DNA from: Streptococcus oralis
GTDB lineage: Bacteria; Bacillota; Bacilli; Lactobacillales; Streptococcaceae
Assembly: GCF_023611505.1 (NCBI RefSeq)
Contig: NZ_CP097843.1
Location: forward strand, 310,001-374,000
Direction: 5' to 3'
Length of the DNA stretch: 64,000 nucleotides
Shown here: positions 25,451-35,500 of the stretch, piece after piece
Layout of the letters: every line of letters begins with the position of its first letter
Position numbering within the stretch: the stretch's first letter is position 1
The notes under the pieces: generated by a model
Told to the model about the DNA's origin: nothing
The model's input: only the letters and a program-made list of their open reading frames with translations
Databases searched by the model: none
Position numbers and translations under genes: made by a program

Positions 25451-26065
25451 ATGATGATGAAAAAAATATTAGCTTTAATAGTGTTGTTCGCACTAATTGT
25501 ATTATCCTGTTTCTACTTTTTTGTGCGTCAACCTAAAAACATTTTTGATGAAATCTACCAAGAAACGGAGAAAACATATCGGTCAAATAATATTTTAAGA
25601 AACATAGATGGGTTTAAAATCAGACCCGATTGGCCTAACGATGGAGAATATTTTGCATACACCCCTTCAGGGAAGTATCAAACTCATCCTGAAGGTTATA
25701 AAGACATAAGTATTAGCTTTAATTTTGGAGAAGGTATTAAAGGAATGACGATACGTTTTGAAAAAAGGATTAATTCGGATATTACCCTATGGTATTCAGC
25801 ACACTATAATATAAAAAAGAAAATTCTCAAAAAAGGGCTTGCGATTTTTGAAGAGCCAAGGCAACCAGGTCAATATCTTGATGATGAAGAAAAAGTAAGA
25901 AACTATTTAAAAAAATATAACATAACCAAAGAAGAATTAGAGAAGGACTACGACGAAATCGTCAACCAGAAAGTCTTGAAAGATTGGTGTACCATTTATG
26001 ACAGCAAGTACTCGCCAAGCAACTATGGTGAGGTCAAGATTGAAACCCAGTGGGAGAATTGGTGA
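25451..26065 (+). CDS. TipC-like immunity protein
   Basis: A 202-204-residue protein with one N-terminal membrane segment (ILALIVLFALIVLSCFYFFV) and an extracytoplasmic domain. TipC proteins protect against TelC from the outer face of the membrane, so this topology fits. It starts 4 bases after the toxin stop, with AGGAGA as ribosome binding site; of the three consecutive ATGs (25451, 25454, 25457) the third is best spaced. No family motif is recalled with certainty; the call rests on position, topology and size. Confidence 0.65.
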   Translation: MMMKKILALIVLFALIVLSCFYFFVRQPKNIFDEIYQETEKTYRSNNILRNIDGFKIRPDWPNDGEYFAYTPSGKYQTHPEGYKDISISFNFGEGIKGMTIRFEKRINSDITLWYSAHYNIKKKILKKGLAIFEEPRQPGQYLDDEEKVRNYLKKYNITKEELEKDYDEIVNQKVLKDWCTIYDSKYSPSNYGEVKIETQWENW

Positions 26066-26112
26066 CGAGGGTCAGTAGATGTTTTGGAAATTATCCTATG
26101 AATTGAAGAGGA

Positions 26113-26142
26113 AATCCCACCTAGAACGATCTAGGTGGGATT
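26113..26142. terminator. Bidirectional terminator between convergent operons
   Basis: A perfect 12-bp stem AATCCCACCTAG/CTAGGTGGGATT with a 6-base loop, between the type VII cassette (plus) and the DUF3278 operon (minus). Confidence 0.85.
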
Positions 26143-26178
26143 CTTTGCCTATAAAATGAGAAATTAGCGAATCTTGCT

Positions 26179-26718
26179 CTATTTTTTAACGTGTTCCGAT
26201 AAAAAGGCGTAGATCATGGTTCCAAAGATGGCACCAATTCCCAAACCCAAGACTAGTAAAGGGAGTATTTTATCGAACTGAGAGAGATTGTCCCAAAAGG
26301 TATCGAGGGGAAGATGCTGAACAAAGAGTTTGTGAAAGGCTGATAAGACAAACAAGCCAATTGGAATACTGATGAATACACCCCAACTACGAACTTTGAT
26401 TTGACTTTTGCTGTAGCTTTTGTGATGAATCTCGGACTGGTCGTCCTTGTCCAAATGTAAGTCGCGAACTGCTAGTCTCGCCCTAGATGAGAGGGCGAAG
26501 ATAAGTCCAAAATAGAGGTAGGGCATGGCATCTCGAACCAACTCTATGAAGCGTCCAAATAGGAGATAGAACAAGAAGAGTAGGAGAGAGGAGTAAACGA
26601 TTTGGATCAAGGCACGAGCACCAGCCCTGTAGATTATCTCTTGGCGGCATTCATCAAAGGGGCCTTGTATGTGAAAGAATAGTTTGAGTAAGCGAGTGGT
26701 GAAATCTTCTTTTTTCAT
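26179..26718 (-). CDS. DUF3278-family membrane protein (distal copy)
   Basis: A 179-residue integral membrane protein with four predicted membrane segments (about 33-53, 67-80, 113-131 and 150-173) and a basic N-terminus (MKKEDFTTRLLKLFFHIQGP). It resembles the other DUF3278-like protein of this operon in its start, in the DE-rich segment after it and in segment spacing. It is the last gene of a minus-strand operon led by a small Xre regulator. Function unknown; such operons are common in streptococci. Confidence 0.7.
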   Translation of the reverse strand: MKKEDFTTRLLKLFFHIQGPFDECRQEIIYRAGARALIQIVYSSLLLFLFYLLFGRFIELVRDAMPYLYFGLIFALSSRARLAVRDLHLDKDDQSEIHHKSYSKSQIKVRSWGVFISIPIGLFVLSAFHKLFVQHLPLDTFWDNLSQFDKILPLLVLGLGIGAIFGTMIYAFLSEHVKK

Positions 26719-26730
26719 TGGAGTAATCTT

Positions 26731-27071
26731 CTAAATCAACTGTTTTTGATCTACTTCTTTAACTACTTGATAAAAGTTATAGAAGTAGGACAAACTTGAG
26801 ATGATGGTTACGACTAGGAATATTAGAAATTTCCATTGGACAGGGTTGGCTAAAAGTTGTGGAAAGGATATGAGGATAAAACAGAGAGATGCGTTTAGAA
26901 GACGTATTTTTTTGATTGGATTTTCTGGAATCTCTGTCCCTTGTTCAATACAGGAAGGAATAAAAGAAAGATAATCAAGAAAGGATGCTCAATATGTCCA
27001 GAAAGTAGGAAAAAGGTAACAAAGATACTGATAAAAACATGAATGATCAGTAGTCTAGCTAGTGATTTCAT
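26731..27071 (-). pseudogene. Small membrane protein gene, apparently frameshifted
   Basis: From the ATG at 27071 the frame reads MKSLARLLIIHVFISIFVTF to LIIFLLFLPV and stops at 26895. An adjacent frame continues from about 26965 with FIPSCIEQGTEIPENPIKKI and two more membrane segments to a stop at 26731. Joined, it would be about 112 residues with four membrane segments. The break lies in a T/C-rich run (TCTTTCTTTTATTCC on the minus strand), so slippage or a sequencing error could also explain it. Function unknown. Confidence 0.55.
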
Positions 27072-27081
27072 AAGGCACCTC

Positions 27082-27624
27082 CTAGTCGTCTTCTTGGTCT
27101 TTCTTTGCCTTTTGAATGCGAAGAGAGACAACAATTTGCATCATCAGTCCAAAAAAGAACGCTCCCAGTATAGTTTTTAAAATATGTTTTGAATTCAGAA
27201 GAGAACTGATGAAATTTGGATTTTCACTGGTTAGGGTATCGATGAGTGGCATTATAAAAAATATCGCTATGCCGTAGATCAGACCGGCTTTTAGACCCGG
27301 AAAATGTAGCTGTTTACTTTCTTTTTGACTCAGCATTTCGGGATCAATAGCTGTGATGCCCGTTTTCTTGGTTTGAGAGACCACATAGAGGGCAGCTACC
27401 ATCGAAATGCCAAACACCACGAGAGGATAAGCGATAGCGACAATTTGCGGGTATTTATAAGCAAGAACGAGCGGGATAAGATTGCCAAATGTCATCAGAT
27501 AAAAGAGAACGATAAAGACTTGGTTACCGATACGATCAGCTTCGTGTCGTTTGTATTCGTCAAGTGGATCAGAAATGCTGTATATGCGTTTGATAAGTTT
27601 GTCAGTGAGAGTTTCTTTTTTCAT
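27082..27624 (-). CDS. DUF3278-family membrane protein (proximal copy)
   Basis: A 180-residue membrane protein beginning MKKETLTDKLIKRIYSISDP, with four hydrophobic segments (about 33-53, 60-82, 112-128, 150-170). Homologous in layout to the distal copy of the operon. It lies 15 bases downstream of the Xre regulator gene, behind an AGGAGC-like ribosome binding site. Regulator and membrane protein genes are regularly coupled this way; function is unknown. Confidence 0.72.
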   Translation of the reverse strand: MKKETLTDKLIKRIYSISDPLDEYKRHEADRIGNQVFIVLFYLMTFGNLIPLVLAYKYPQIVAIAYPLVVFGISMVAALYVVSQTKKTGITAIDPEMLSQKESKQLHFPGLKAGLIYGIAIFFIMPLIDTLTSENPNFISSLLNSKHILKTILGAFFFGLMMQIVVSLRIQKAKKDQEDD

Positions 27625-27639
27625 TTGTTTGCTCCTTTT

Positions 27640-27834
27640 TTAAAAATCGTCTTCCCAAAAGAGACTATTAAGGTCAGTTTGGAGGCTGCGGGCGAGATTG
27701 AGACAGAGTTCCAGGGTTGGATTGTACTTGTCGTTTTCAATCATGTTGATGGTCTGTCTCGAGACACCGATATCTTTGGCGAGATCGAGCTGAGAAATGC
27801 CCAGTTCCTTGCGGAATTCTTTGACACGATTCAT
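27640..27834 (-). CDS. Small Xre/Cro-type regulator of the DUF3278 operon
   Basis: A 64-residue protein that is almost only a helix-turn-helix: MNRVKEFRKELGISQLDLAK, then DIGVSRQTINMIENDKYNPT, LELCLNLARSLQTDLNSLFW. This is the YozG/YvaO-like short Xre class that represses its own operon. It is the first gene of the minus-strand operon, with AGGAGAC before its ATG. The spacer to the divergent rsmH gene is about 163 bp. Confidence 0.88.
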   Translation of the reverse strand: MNRVKEFRKELGISQLDLAKDIGVSRQTINMIENDKYNPTLELCLNLARSLQTDLNSLFWEDDF

Positions 27835-27979
27835 AGGGTCTCCTTTTTGATATGTCGCATATATTTGACTATATTATATTCTTTTGGAGGTGAGGTGTCA
27901 AGTATATATGACATTTTTTGGGGGAATTTTTTTCGAAGAAACTTAGCCTCGTCTGACAAGTGCAAGCTGGTCGGATTTG

Positions 27980-27988
27980 TGGTAAAAT
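27980..27988 (+). promoter_or_regulatory. Extended -10 promoter close to the rsmH start
   Basis: TGG-TAAAAT at 27980-27988 ends 9 bases before the ATG at 27998, so transcription would begin within about 2-4 bases of the start codon, giving a leaderless or nearly leaderless message. No Shine-Dalgarno sequence is present between them. Confidence 0.6.
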
Positions 27989-27997
27989 AGATAAGAT

Positions 27998-28948
27998 ATG
28001 ACAAAAGAATTTCATCATGTAACGGTCTTGCTTCATGAAACGATTGATATGCTTGACGTAAAACCTGACGGTATCTACGTTGATGCGACTTTGGGCGGAG
28101 CGGGCCATAGCGAATATTTATTAAGTAAATTGAGCGAAAAAGGGCATCTCTATGCCTTTGACCAGGACCAGAATGCCATTGACAATGCGCAAAAACGGTT
28201 GGCACCCTATATCGAAAAAGGGATGGTAACCTTTATCAAGGATAACTTCCGTCATTTGCAGGCACGTTTGCAGGAGGCTGGTGTCCAGGAAATTGATGGA
28301 ATTTGTTATGACTTGGGAGTGTCCAGTCCTCAGCTGGATCAGCGTGAGCGTGGCTTTTCTTATAAAAAAGATGCACCACTGGATATGCGCATGAATCAGG
28401 AAGCTAGTCTGACGGCCTATGAGGTGGTCAATCATTATGACTATCATGACTTGGTTCGGATCTTTTTCAAGTATGGCGAAGATAAGTTTTCTAAACAGAT
28501 TGCCCGCAAGATTGAGCAAGCGCGTGAAGTGAAACCAATCGAGACGACGACTGAGCTGGCAGAGATTATCAAGTCTGCCAAGCCTGCCAAGGAGCTCAAG
28601 AAGAAGGGGCACCCTGCCAAGCAGATTTTTCAGGCTATCCGAATCGAAGTCAATGACGAGCTGGGAGCGGCAGATGAGTCCATCCAGCAGGCCATGGACA
28701 TGCTGGCTCTGGATGGTAGAATCTCAGTCATTACTTTCCATTCTTTGGAAGACCGCTTGACCAAACAACTGTTCAAGGAAGCTTCAACAGTGGAAGTTCC
28801 GAAAGGCTTGCCCTTCATTCCAGACGATCTTAAACCTAAGATGGAATTGGTATCCCGTAAGCCAATCTTGCCAAGTGCAGAAGAGCTAGAAGCCAACAAC
28901 CGTTCGCATTCAGCCAAGTTGCGCGTGGCTAGAAAAATTCACAAGTAA
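27998..28948 (+). CDS. rsmH: 16S rRNA m4C1402 methyltransferase
   Basis: SAM-dependent RNA methyltransferase (formerly MraW) of 316 residues, first gene of the rsmH-ftsL-pbpX-mraY division cluster. Motifs: [16 protein letters not shown] site [34 protein letters not shown] and the C-terminal [10 protein letters not shown]. The start [10 protein letters not shown] matches close relatives, although no Shine-Dalgarno sequence is visible. ftsL begins 10 bases after the stop, preceded by AAGAGG. Confidence 0.95.
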   Translation: MTKEFHHVTVLLHETIDMLDVKPDGIYVDATLGGAGHSEYLLSKLSEKGHLYAFDQDQNAIDNAQKRLAPYIEKGMVTFIKDNFRHLQARLQEAGVQEIDGICYDLGVSSPQLDQRERGFSYKKDAPLDMRMNQEASLTAYEVVNHYDYHDLVRIFFKYGEDKFSKQIARKIEQAREVKPIETTTELAEIIKSAKPAKELKKKGHPAKQIFQAIRIEVNDELGAADESIQQAMDMLALDGRISVITFHSLEDRLTKQLFKEASTVEVPKGLPFIPDDLKPKMELVSRKPILPSAEELEANNRSHSAKLRVARKIHK

Positions 28949-28958
28949 GAGGAAAAAC

Positions 28959-29276
28959 ATGGTAGAAAGAATCGAAAAAACAAGCCAGTTATTGCAAACG
29001 AAGTTTAAAGGTTTTTCACGTGTGGAAAAGGCCTTCTATGTTTCGATTGCTGCAACAATGATTATCCTGGCAGTTAGCGTTGTGTTTATGCAGACCAAGC
29101 TATTACAAGTTCAGAATGAATTGACCAAGGTCAATGCTCAAATCGAAGAAAAGAAAACCGAGCTAGACGATGCCAAGCAAGAGGTCAATGAATTGATTCG
29201 TTCAGAACGTTTGAAAGAAATTGCAAACTCTAAGAATTTGCAGCTGAATAACGAAAATATCCGAGCAACGGAGTAA
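28959..29276 (+). CDS. ftsL: Cell division protein FtsL
   Basis: Bitopic septum protein of 105 residues: a short cytoplasmic tail, one membrane segment (AFYVSIAATMIILAVSVVFM), then an extracellular leucine-zipper-like coiled coil (VQNELTKVNAQIEEKKTELD). It forms the FtsQLB-type complex that controls septal peptidoglycan synthesis. The gene is 10 bp after rsmH and 3 bp before pbpX. Short and poorly conserved, but position and topology make the call firm. Confidence 0.93.
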   Translation: MVERIEKTSQLLQTKFKGFSRVEKAFYVSIAATMIILAVSVVFMQTKLLQVQNELTKVNAQIEEKKTELDDAKQEVNELIRSERLKEIANSKNLQLNNENIRATE

Positions 29277-29279
29277 GAA

Positions 29280-31535
29280 ATGAAACAGTGGAAAGAAAAA
29301 ATCATCCGTTATGCCGTTCGTAATCGCAAATCTCCAGAAGAAAACCGTCGAAGAGTAGGGAAAAGCCTGAGTTTATTGGCTGTCATACTCTTCGCTGTCT
29401 TTTTGGTCAACTTTGCGGTCATTATCGGAACGGGTAAAAAATTTGGTAAGGACTTGGTTCAAGAAGCCAAAAAGGTTCACCAAACAACCAAGACGATTCC
29501 AGCCAAGCGGGGGACCATTTATGATCGAAATGGGACGCCTATTGCAGAAGATGCGACATCTTATAATATCTATGCTATTATTGACAAGACCTACAAGTCA
29601 GCAACAGGCAAAATTCTCTATGTAGAGGATTCTCAATTTAATAAGGTAGCTGAAATTTTCCATAAGTATTTGGATATGGAGGAGTCCTATGTCAAAGAAC
29701 AGCTTTCTCAGCCAGATCTAAAACAGGTATCCTTTGGTACCAAGGGAAATGGGATTACCTATGCCAATATGATGGCCATTAAAAACGACCTCAAAACTGC
29801 TGGTGTCGAGGGAGTTGACTTTACAACCAGCCCTAATCGTAGTTACCCCAATGGTCAGTTTGCTTCTTCCTTTATCGGTTTAGCACAACTCCATGAAAAT
29901 GAGGATGGCACCAAGAGCTTGATTGGAACATCTGGTTTGGAGAGTTCTTTAAATAGCATTCTGGCAGGTACAGATGGGATTATCACTTATGAGAAGGATC
30001 GTCTGGGAAACATCGTTCCGGGTACCGATCAAGCTTCCCAACAAACAGTAGATGGAAAGGATGTCTACACAACCCTTTCTAGTCCCTTGCAATCCTTTAT
30101 GGAAACCCAGATGGATGCATTCCAGGAAAAGGTAAAAGGCAAGTATATGACGGCTACCTTGGTCAGCGCTAAGACAGGGGAAATTCTGGCTACGACCCAA
30201 CGGCCGACCTTCAATGCCGATACCAAGGATGGCATCACGAAAGACTTTGTCTGGCGAGACATTCTTTATCAAAGTAACTACGAGCCAGGATCAACTATGA
30301 AGGTGATGATGTTGGCCTCAGCTATTGATAACAATACCTTCCCTGGTGGCGAGTACTTTAACAGTAGTGAATTGAAAATAGCTGATGCGACCATTCGAGA
30401 CTGGGACGTCAATGAAGGATTGACTAGTGGTGGCACCATGACCTTCTCTCAAGGATTTGCCCACTCAAGTAATATCGGGATGACCTTGCTTGAGCAAAAG
30501 ATGGGAGATGCAACCTGGTTGGACTACCTTAACCGCTTTAAATTTGGGGTACCGACTCGTTTTGGTCTGACAGATGAGTACACAGGTCAATTACCTGCTG
30601 ATAACATTGTCAATATTGCCATGAGTGCATTTGGACAAGGGATCTCTGTCACCCAGACCCAGATGCTTCGTGCTTTTACAGCTATTGCCAACGATGGGGT
30701 TATGTTGGAGCCGAAATTTATCAGTGCCCTCTATGATCCAAATGACCAGTCTGTCCGTAAGTCTCAAAAGGAAATTGTCGGAAATCCTGTGTCAAAAGCA
30801 GCAGCGTCCTCTACTCGGGAGCACATGGTCATGGTCGGAACAGATCCTGTCTACGGTACCATGTACAACCACAGCATAGGAAAGCCGAATGTCAATGTTC
30901 CAGGTCAGAATGTCGCCCTGAAATCAGGGACTGCTCAGATTGCCGATGAGAAGAATGGGGGTTACCTTACAGGTGAGACCAACTATATCTTCTCTGTTGT
31001 GTCGATGCATCCTGCAGAAAATCCTGACTTTATCCTCTATGTGACGGTGCAACAGCCAGTGCATTATTCGGGTGTTCAGCTGGGAGAGTTTGCCAACCCG
31101 ATCCTTGAGCGAGCCTCTGCTATGAAAGAATCCCTCAATCTTCAGTCAACTGCCAAGAGCTTAGATCAGGTCAGCAAGACGACAAGCTATGCGATGCCAG
31201 CTACCAAGGACTTTACTCCGGGTGACCTAGCAGAGGAATTGCGTCGTAACCTTGTCCAACCAATCGTTATCGGAACAGGAACCAAGATCAAGGAGCTCTC
31301 GGTTTCTGAAGGAGATAATTTGGAAGCTAATCAGCAGATCTTGATCCTATCTGATAAGGTAGAAGAAATGCCTGATATGTATGGCTGGACAGATGAAAAT
31401 GTGCAAACATTTGCTAAATGGCTAAATATAGAAGTCGAGTGGGAAGGTAGTGGCAAAACGGTCAAGAAACAAAGTGTCCGTGCCAATACTGCTCTCAAAG
31501 ACCTTAAAAAAATGAAAATAACTTTAGGAGATTAA
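29280..31535 (+). CDS. pbpX: Penicillin-binding protein 2X
   Basis: Class B transpeptidase of 751 residues, essential for septal wall synthesis and the primary beta-lactam target in this group. Seen: one N-terminal membrane anchor (about 28-48), dimerization domain, transpeptidase with the three motifs S338-T-M-K, S396-S-N and K548-S-G-T, and two PASTA domains at the C-terminus (from about 630). The numbering is one residue higher than the pneumococcal protein (S337, S395, K547). STMK is unaltered, without the T338A or M339F type changes known from resistant strains, suggesting a susceptible-type active site; other positions were not compared. Confidence 0.96.
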   Translation: MKQWKEKIIRYAVRNRKSPEENRRRVGKSLSLLAVILFAVFLVNFAVIIGTGKKFGKDLVQEAKKVHQTTKTIPAKRGTIYDRNGTPIAEDATSYNIYAIIDKTYKSATGKILYVEDSQFNKVAEIFHKYLDMEESYVKEQLSQPDLKQVSFGTKGNGITYANMMAIKNDLKTAGVEGVDFTTSPNRSYPNGQFASSFIGLAQLHENEDGTKSLIGTSGLESSLNSILAGTDGIITYEKDRLGNIVPGTDQASQQTVDGKDVYTTLSSPLQSFMETQMDAFQEKVKGKYMTATLVSAKTGEILATTQRPTFNADTKDGITKDFVWRDILYQSNYEPGSTMKVMMLASAIDNNTFPGGEYFNSSELKIADATIRDWDVNEGLTSGGTMTFSQGFAHSSNIGMTLLEQKMGDATWLDYLNRFKFGVPTRFGLTDEYTGQLPADNIVNIAMSAFGQGISVTQTQMLRAFTAIANDGVMLEPKFISALYDPNDQSVRKSQKEIVGNPVSKAAASSTREHMVMVGTDPVYGTMYNHSIGKPNVNVPGQNVALKSGTAQIADEKNGGYLTGETNYIFSVVSMHPAENPDFILYVTVQQPVHYSGVQLGEFANPILERASAMKESLNLQSTAKSLDQVSKTTSYAMPATKDFTPGDLAEELRRNLVQPIVIGTGTKIKELSVSEGDNLEANQQILILSDKVEEMPDMYGWTDENVQTFAKWLNIEVEWEGSGKTVKKQSVRANTALKDLKKMKITLGD

Positions 31536-31536
31536 C

Positions 31537-32517
31537 ATGATTAGTTCCATTAATGCTGGAGTTCTAGCCTTTCTATTGACCTTGATAGGTATTCCAGCCT
31601 TTATCCGATTTTATCGAAAAGCGCAGATTACAGGACAGCAGATGCACGAGGATGTCAAGCAACACCAAGCTAAAGCTGGGACTCCAACCATGGGAGGTCT
31701 TGTCTTCCTGATCGTTGCAGTAGTAGTGAGCTTCCTTGTCGCTCTCTTTACCCAACAATTGACTAACAATGTAGGCATGATTTTGTTTATCTTGGTTTTG
31801 TATGGTTTGGTAGGTTTTTTGGATGATTTTCTCAAAATTTTCCGTAAGATCAACGAAGGATTGAATCCTAAGCAAAAGCTTGCTCTCCAGTTGCTTGGAG
31901 GAGTGATTTTCTACCTCTTTTATGAGCGTGGTGGCGACATGCTTTCAGTTTTTGGCTACCAAGTTCATCTGGGTATTTTCTATATCTTCTTTGCCCTTTT
32001 CTGGCTAGTTGGCTTTTCAAATGCGGTGAATCTGACTGACGGGATCGACGGCTTAGCAAGTATTTCCGTAGTGATTAGCCTGTCGGCCTACGGTGTGATT
32101 GCTTATATGCAAAATCAACTGGATATTCTTCTTGTGATTCTTGCCATGATTGGTGGTTTGCTAGGCTTCTTCGTCTTTAACCACAAACCTGCCAAGGTCT
32201 TTATGGGAGATGTGGGAAGTTTGGCTCTTGGTGGAATGCTGGCAGCAATCTCTATGGCGCTCCACCAAGAATGGACCCTTTTGCTGATTGGGATTATCTA
32301 TGTTTTTGAGACAAGCTCTGTTATGATGCAGGTTACCTACTTCAAATTTAGTGGTGGAAAGCGTATTTTCCGTATGACACCTGTGCATCATCATTTTGAG
32401 CTTGGAGGATTCTCAGGCAAGGGCAATCCTTGGAGTGAGTGGAAGGTTGACTTCTTCTTTTGGGGAGTTGGGCTTCTAGCAAGTCTCTTGACCCTAGCCG
32501 TTTTATACCTACTATAA
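31537..32517 (+). CDS. mraY: Phospho-N-acetylmuramoyl-pentapeptide transferase
   Basis: Polytopic membrane enzyme of 326 residues that transfers phospho-MurNAc-pentapeptide to undecaprenyl phosphate, making lipid I. Motifs seen: [18 protein letters not shown] (here [17 protein letters not shown]), the aspartate pair [23 protein letters not shown], and [15 protein letters not shown] near the C-terminus. About ten membrane segments. Last gene of the division operon, 1 bp after pbpX and followed by a strong terminator. Confidence 0.96.
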   Translation: MISSINAGVLAFLLTLIGIPAFIRFYRKAQITGQQMHEDVKQHQAKAGTPTMGGLVFLIVAVVVSFLVALFTQQLTNNVGMILFILVLYGLVGFLDDFLKIFRKINEGLNPKQKLALQLLGGVIFYLFYERGGDMLSVFGYQVHLGIFYIFFALFWLVGFSNAVNLTDGIDGLASISVVISLSAYGVIAYMQNQLDILLVILAMIGGLLGFFVFNHKPAKVFMGDVGSLALGGMLAAISMALHQEWTLLLIGIIYVFETSSVMMQVTYFKFSGGKRIFRMTPVHHHFELGGFSGKGNPWSEWKVDFFFWGVGLLASLLTLAVLYLL

Positions 32518-32539
32518 AATAACCTTTGATTACAAAATA

Positions 32540-32572
32540 AAACAGGATGAAGATCACCTTCATCCTGTTTTT
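32540..32572. terminator. Terminator between mraY and the GH95 gene
   Basis: A perfect 13-bp stem AAACAGGATGAAG/CTTCATCCTGTTT with an ATCAC loop and a T run on the plus strand; A residues on the other side let it serve both convergent genes. Confidence 0.9.
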
Positions 32573-32585
32573 GTGTGCTTAAAGG

Positions 32586-35500
32586 TTAGTTGGAGTCATC
32601 CTTTCTTCCTTTTAACATAAAAGTGGCTGTGAGGGCTAGGCTGAGGCCTGCTAAGAAGAGGAGTGGGTTGGACGCATCTCCTGTTGCTGGAAGTTCTTCT
32701 TTAGGAGAATGATATCCAGTTTTAGCAAGGCTAGGACTAGATGAAAGTTGTTCAGTCTCGTGTGCTAAGGTTTCTGTATCTGAAGCACTTGTTTTTTCCT
32801 CTGTGTTAGAGCTTGTTCCAGCAGCTTGATAGACGACAGCATAGGTACTGAAATGACTAGTGATGAATTCTACCTTTCTGTCTCGAACGGTGAAATCAAG
32901 GACTTGCAACTCCTTGGTCGGAGTGATGTAGTAGACCTTTTCTACGTTAGCTGAAATAGGCAAGCGAACCAAGACAGAGCCTTTTGGCTGCAAGCTATGA
33001 TCGGTTGGATTTTTAAGTTGTAGGTCGTAAGCATCATAGGTCTTGCCAAAGAGTTCTTGAGCTAAGACACGTTGGCTAGAAACGTGAGAAATTCCTTCTA
33101 AGTCGCTGGCTCCACCGATGATTTCCACTCCAGTCTCCTTATTTTTCAAGACTCGAACTGGATAGCCAGGAAGGCTAAGGGTTGGAGCGGTCTGCTCCCC
33201 GCTAGTCCCAATAGGTTTAGTGTACTCAGGTTTTTCAACAGTAGGAGCTTCCTCTTGCCCTGCTGTTCCGATCGATTCGGTGTACTCAGGTTTTTCAACA
33301 GTAGGGGCTTCCTCTTGCCCTGCCGTTCCGATAGGCTCGGTGTATTCAGGTATTTTTACTGTTGGCTCTTCTTCTTCTCCCGCAGTTCCGATAGGTTTAG
33401 TGTATTCAGGTTTTTCAACAGTAGGTGGCTCTTCTTGTCCTGCTGTTCCGATAGGCTCGGTGTATTCGGGAATTTTTACAGTAGGAGCTGGTTCGTCCCC
33501 CTTGCTTGTAGTTGGTTGCTTCTCGTCAACCTTTTTCTCATCTTTTTTAGTAAAGACGGCTACGACAGGACTGCTTGTGCTAGTTCCTTGAATGGCATAA
33601 GCTTCAATCGCTTTTCCAGTTTGTCTATCAGTAGCCTCAGGGATTGGGATTTGAACTTGATTGTCTTGGACTGATAGGATAGTCTGATCTCCACTTGTAA
33701 CCAGATGCGTTTCATCCACTTTGCGTAAGACTAGAGGATCTTTGACACCTGGGAAGGTCACTGCGATAGCTTCCCAATCTCCAGCTGGTAGGCTTAAGGA
33801 AATGGTTTTGTCATTTTCCTTAAGAGGCGCGATGCTAGGGCTATCTAAACCAACAGCTGGAGCTTTGATGATATCAAAGGAGTCAAGAGAGATTTTCTTG
33901 CGACCTTCTGGCGAATCTGGATCAACACGTAATGTTAGGGTGTGCGGACCATCAGTGAGATTTGTAAATTCGCCAATAAAGGCCCTCTTTTCAGTTGGAC
34001 CTGAAGTGTAGAAGTCTAGACTTGACATTTCTTTGCCATCTAGTGTAACACGTGCTCGTCCAAGAGCGAGGCTCTTCAAGCCAAAGATACGAATACCTGT
34101 CCCTGTAAAGGAAATAGTTGCCTGAGCTTCTGAAGCAGTACTTGGGTAGCTGTTGTTAATGTCAGCGTATTTTTCCGTACCTCCGTAGAGTTCAGGGTCA
34201 GACCAGTCCTTAAACTGGGAACCATACTGGATGCGTGAATCGCGATCATCCATTTTTTCTATCGTGTTACCTGTTCCTGCTAGGATCTTGAAGTAGTCTA
34301 ATGAAATTTTCGAGCGCTCACTACCACGTCCTTTGTGCTCACGTTTAACACGAAGAGTCAGTGTATGAGGTCCGTCAGACAATCCTGCGAAACGACCGAT
34401 AAGACTACCTTTTTCAGTTGCCCCAGCAGTATGGAAGTCAAGCTCCCCGACCTCTTTGCCATCAATTTTAGCAGTGGCAAGACCTAGTTCAGACGATTTC
34501 AGTCCATAGATTTCGATACCAACGCCAGTGAAAGGAATGGTAGCAGTGAGATCTTCGTCTGTATAGTCCCCTTTTGAAAGGTCAGCAAATTTCTCTGTTC
34601 CTCCAAATAATTCTGAGTCTGCCCAGTTTCCAAAGGCGGCTCCGTACTGGATACGGCTATCTCGGTCGTCTATCAACTCGCTGTATGTTTCGACAGTGGC
34701 CTGTTCAGATACTTGGGTAGGAACTTCGCCCAGCATAGCCTTGACGGTATAAGTGTAGGCATGTTGAGGATCCAGTGATCGGTCAATAAAGTGGGTTTGA
34801 TTGGTTACAAATTCTTTGCTTGCAGAGGTTTGGCCAGACGCGTCTTTCACTTGTCTTTGGATGACATAGTGGGTAGCACCTTCTACTTGGTTGAAGGTGA
34901 GTTCGGCAGTGACTCCATTTTGTCGAACGGCTGTCAGACTGGTTACACGACCAGGGAAATGTTCAAAGGTAATGACATCCCCCTTTTGTGTTGTCAGTTG
35001 GATGCGATTATCTTTAAGCACAGTTGCCGTGACTGGTTTGCCATTGACCTTGATTTGGCTGGCTTCGATATTTGGATAGTCTACAACTAGGTCTCCACCG
35101 ACATTTGACAGGAAGGACAAGCTTTGCAGGTTTTTATCTTTCCATTTCATGCTGACTTCAAAGTTACCACGGGCAATCAAACCAGAAACTTGACCGTCTT
35201 TCCAAGCATCTGGAAGGGCTGGCAATGGCGCAATATAGCCAGTATGAGATTGGAGGAGCATTTCTGCCATCCCACTAGTTGCCCCAAAGTTTCCGTCGAT
35301 TTGGAATGGTGCGTGGGTATCCCAAAGGTTTTCTAGGGTTGAGTACTTGAGCTGTTCAGCGAGTAGACGATGGGCACGGTTACCGTCTAAGAGACGGGCC
35401 CAAAGGTTGATTTTATTAGCCTTAGACCAACCAGTACCACCATCTCCACGGTGGTTTAAAGTAGCACGCGCAGCCTCTAGGTATTCAGCCTGGTCCTTGC

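Noticed and set aside
27831..28205. Minus-strand frame overlapping the rsmH start
   Set aside because: It runs antisense through rsmH and the promoter region; the real minus-strand gene there is the small Xre gene at 27640-27834.
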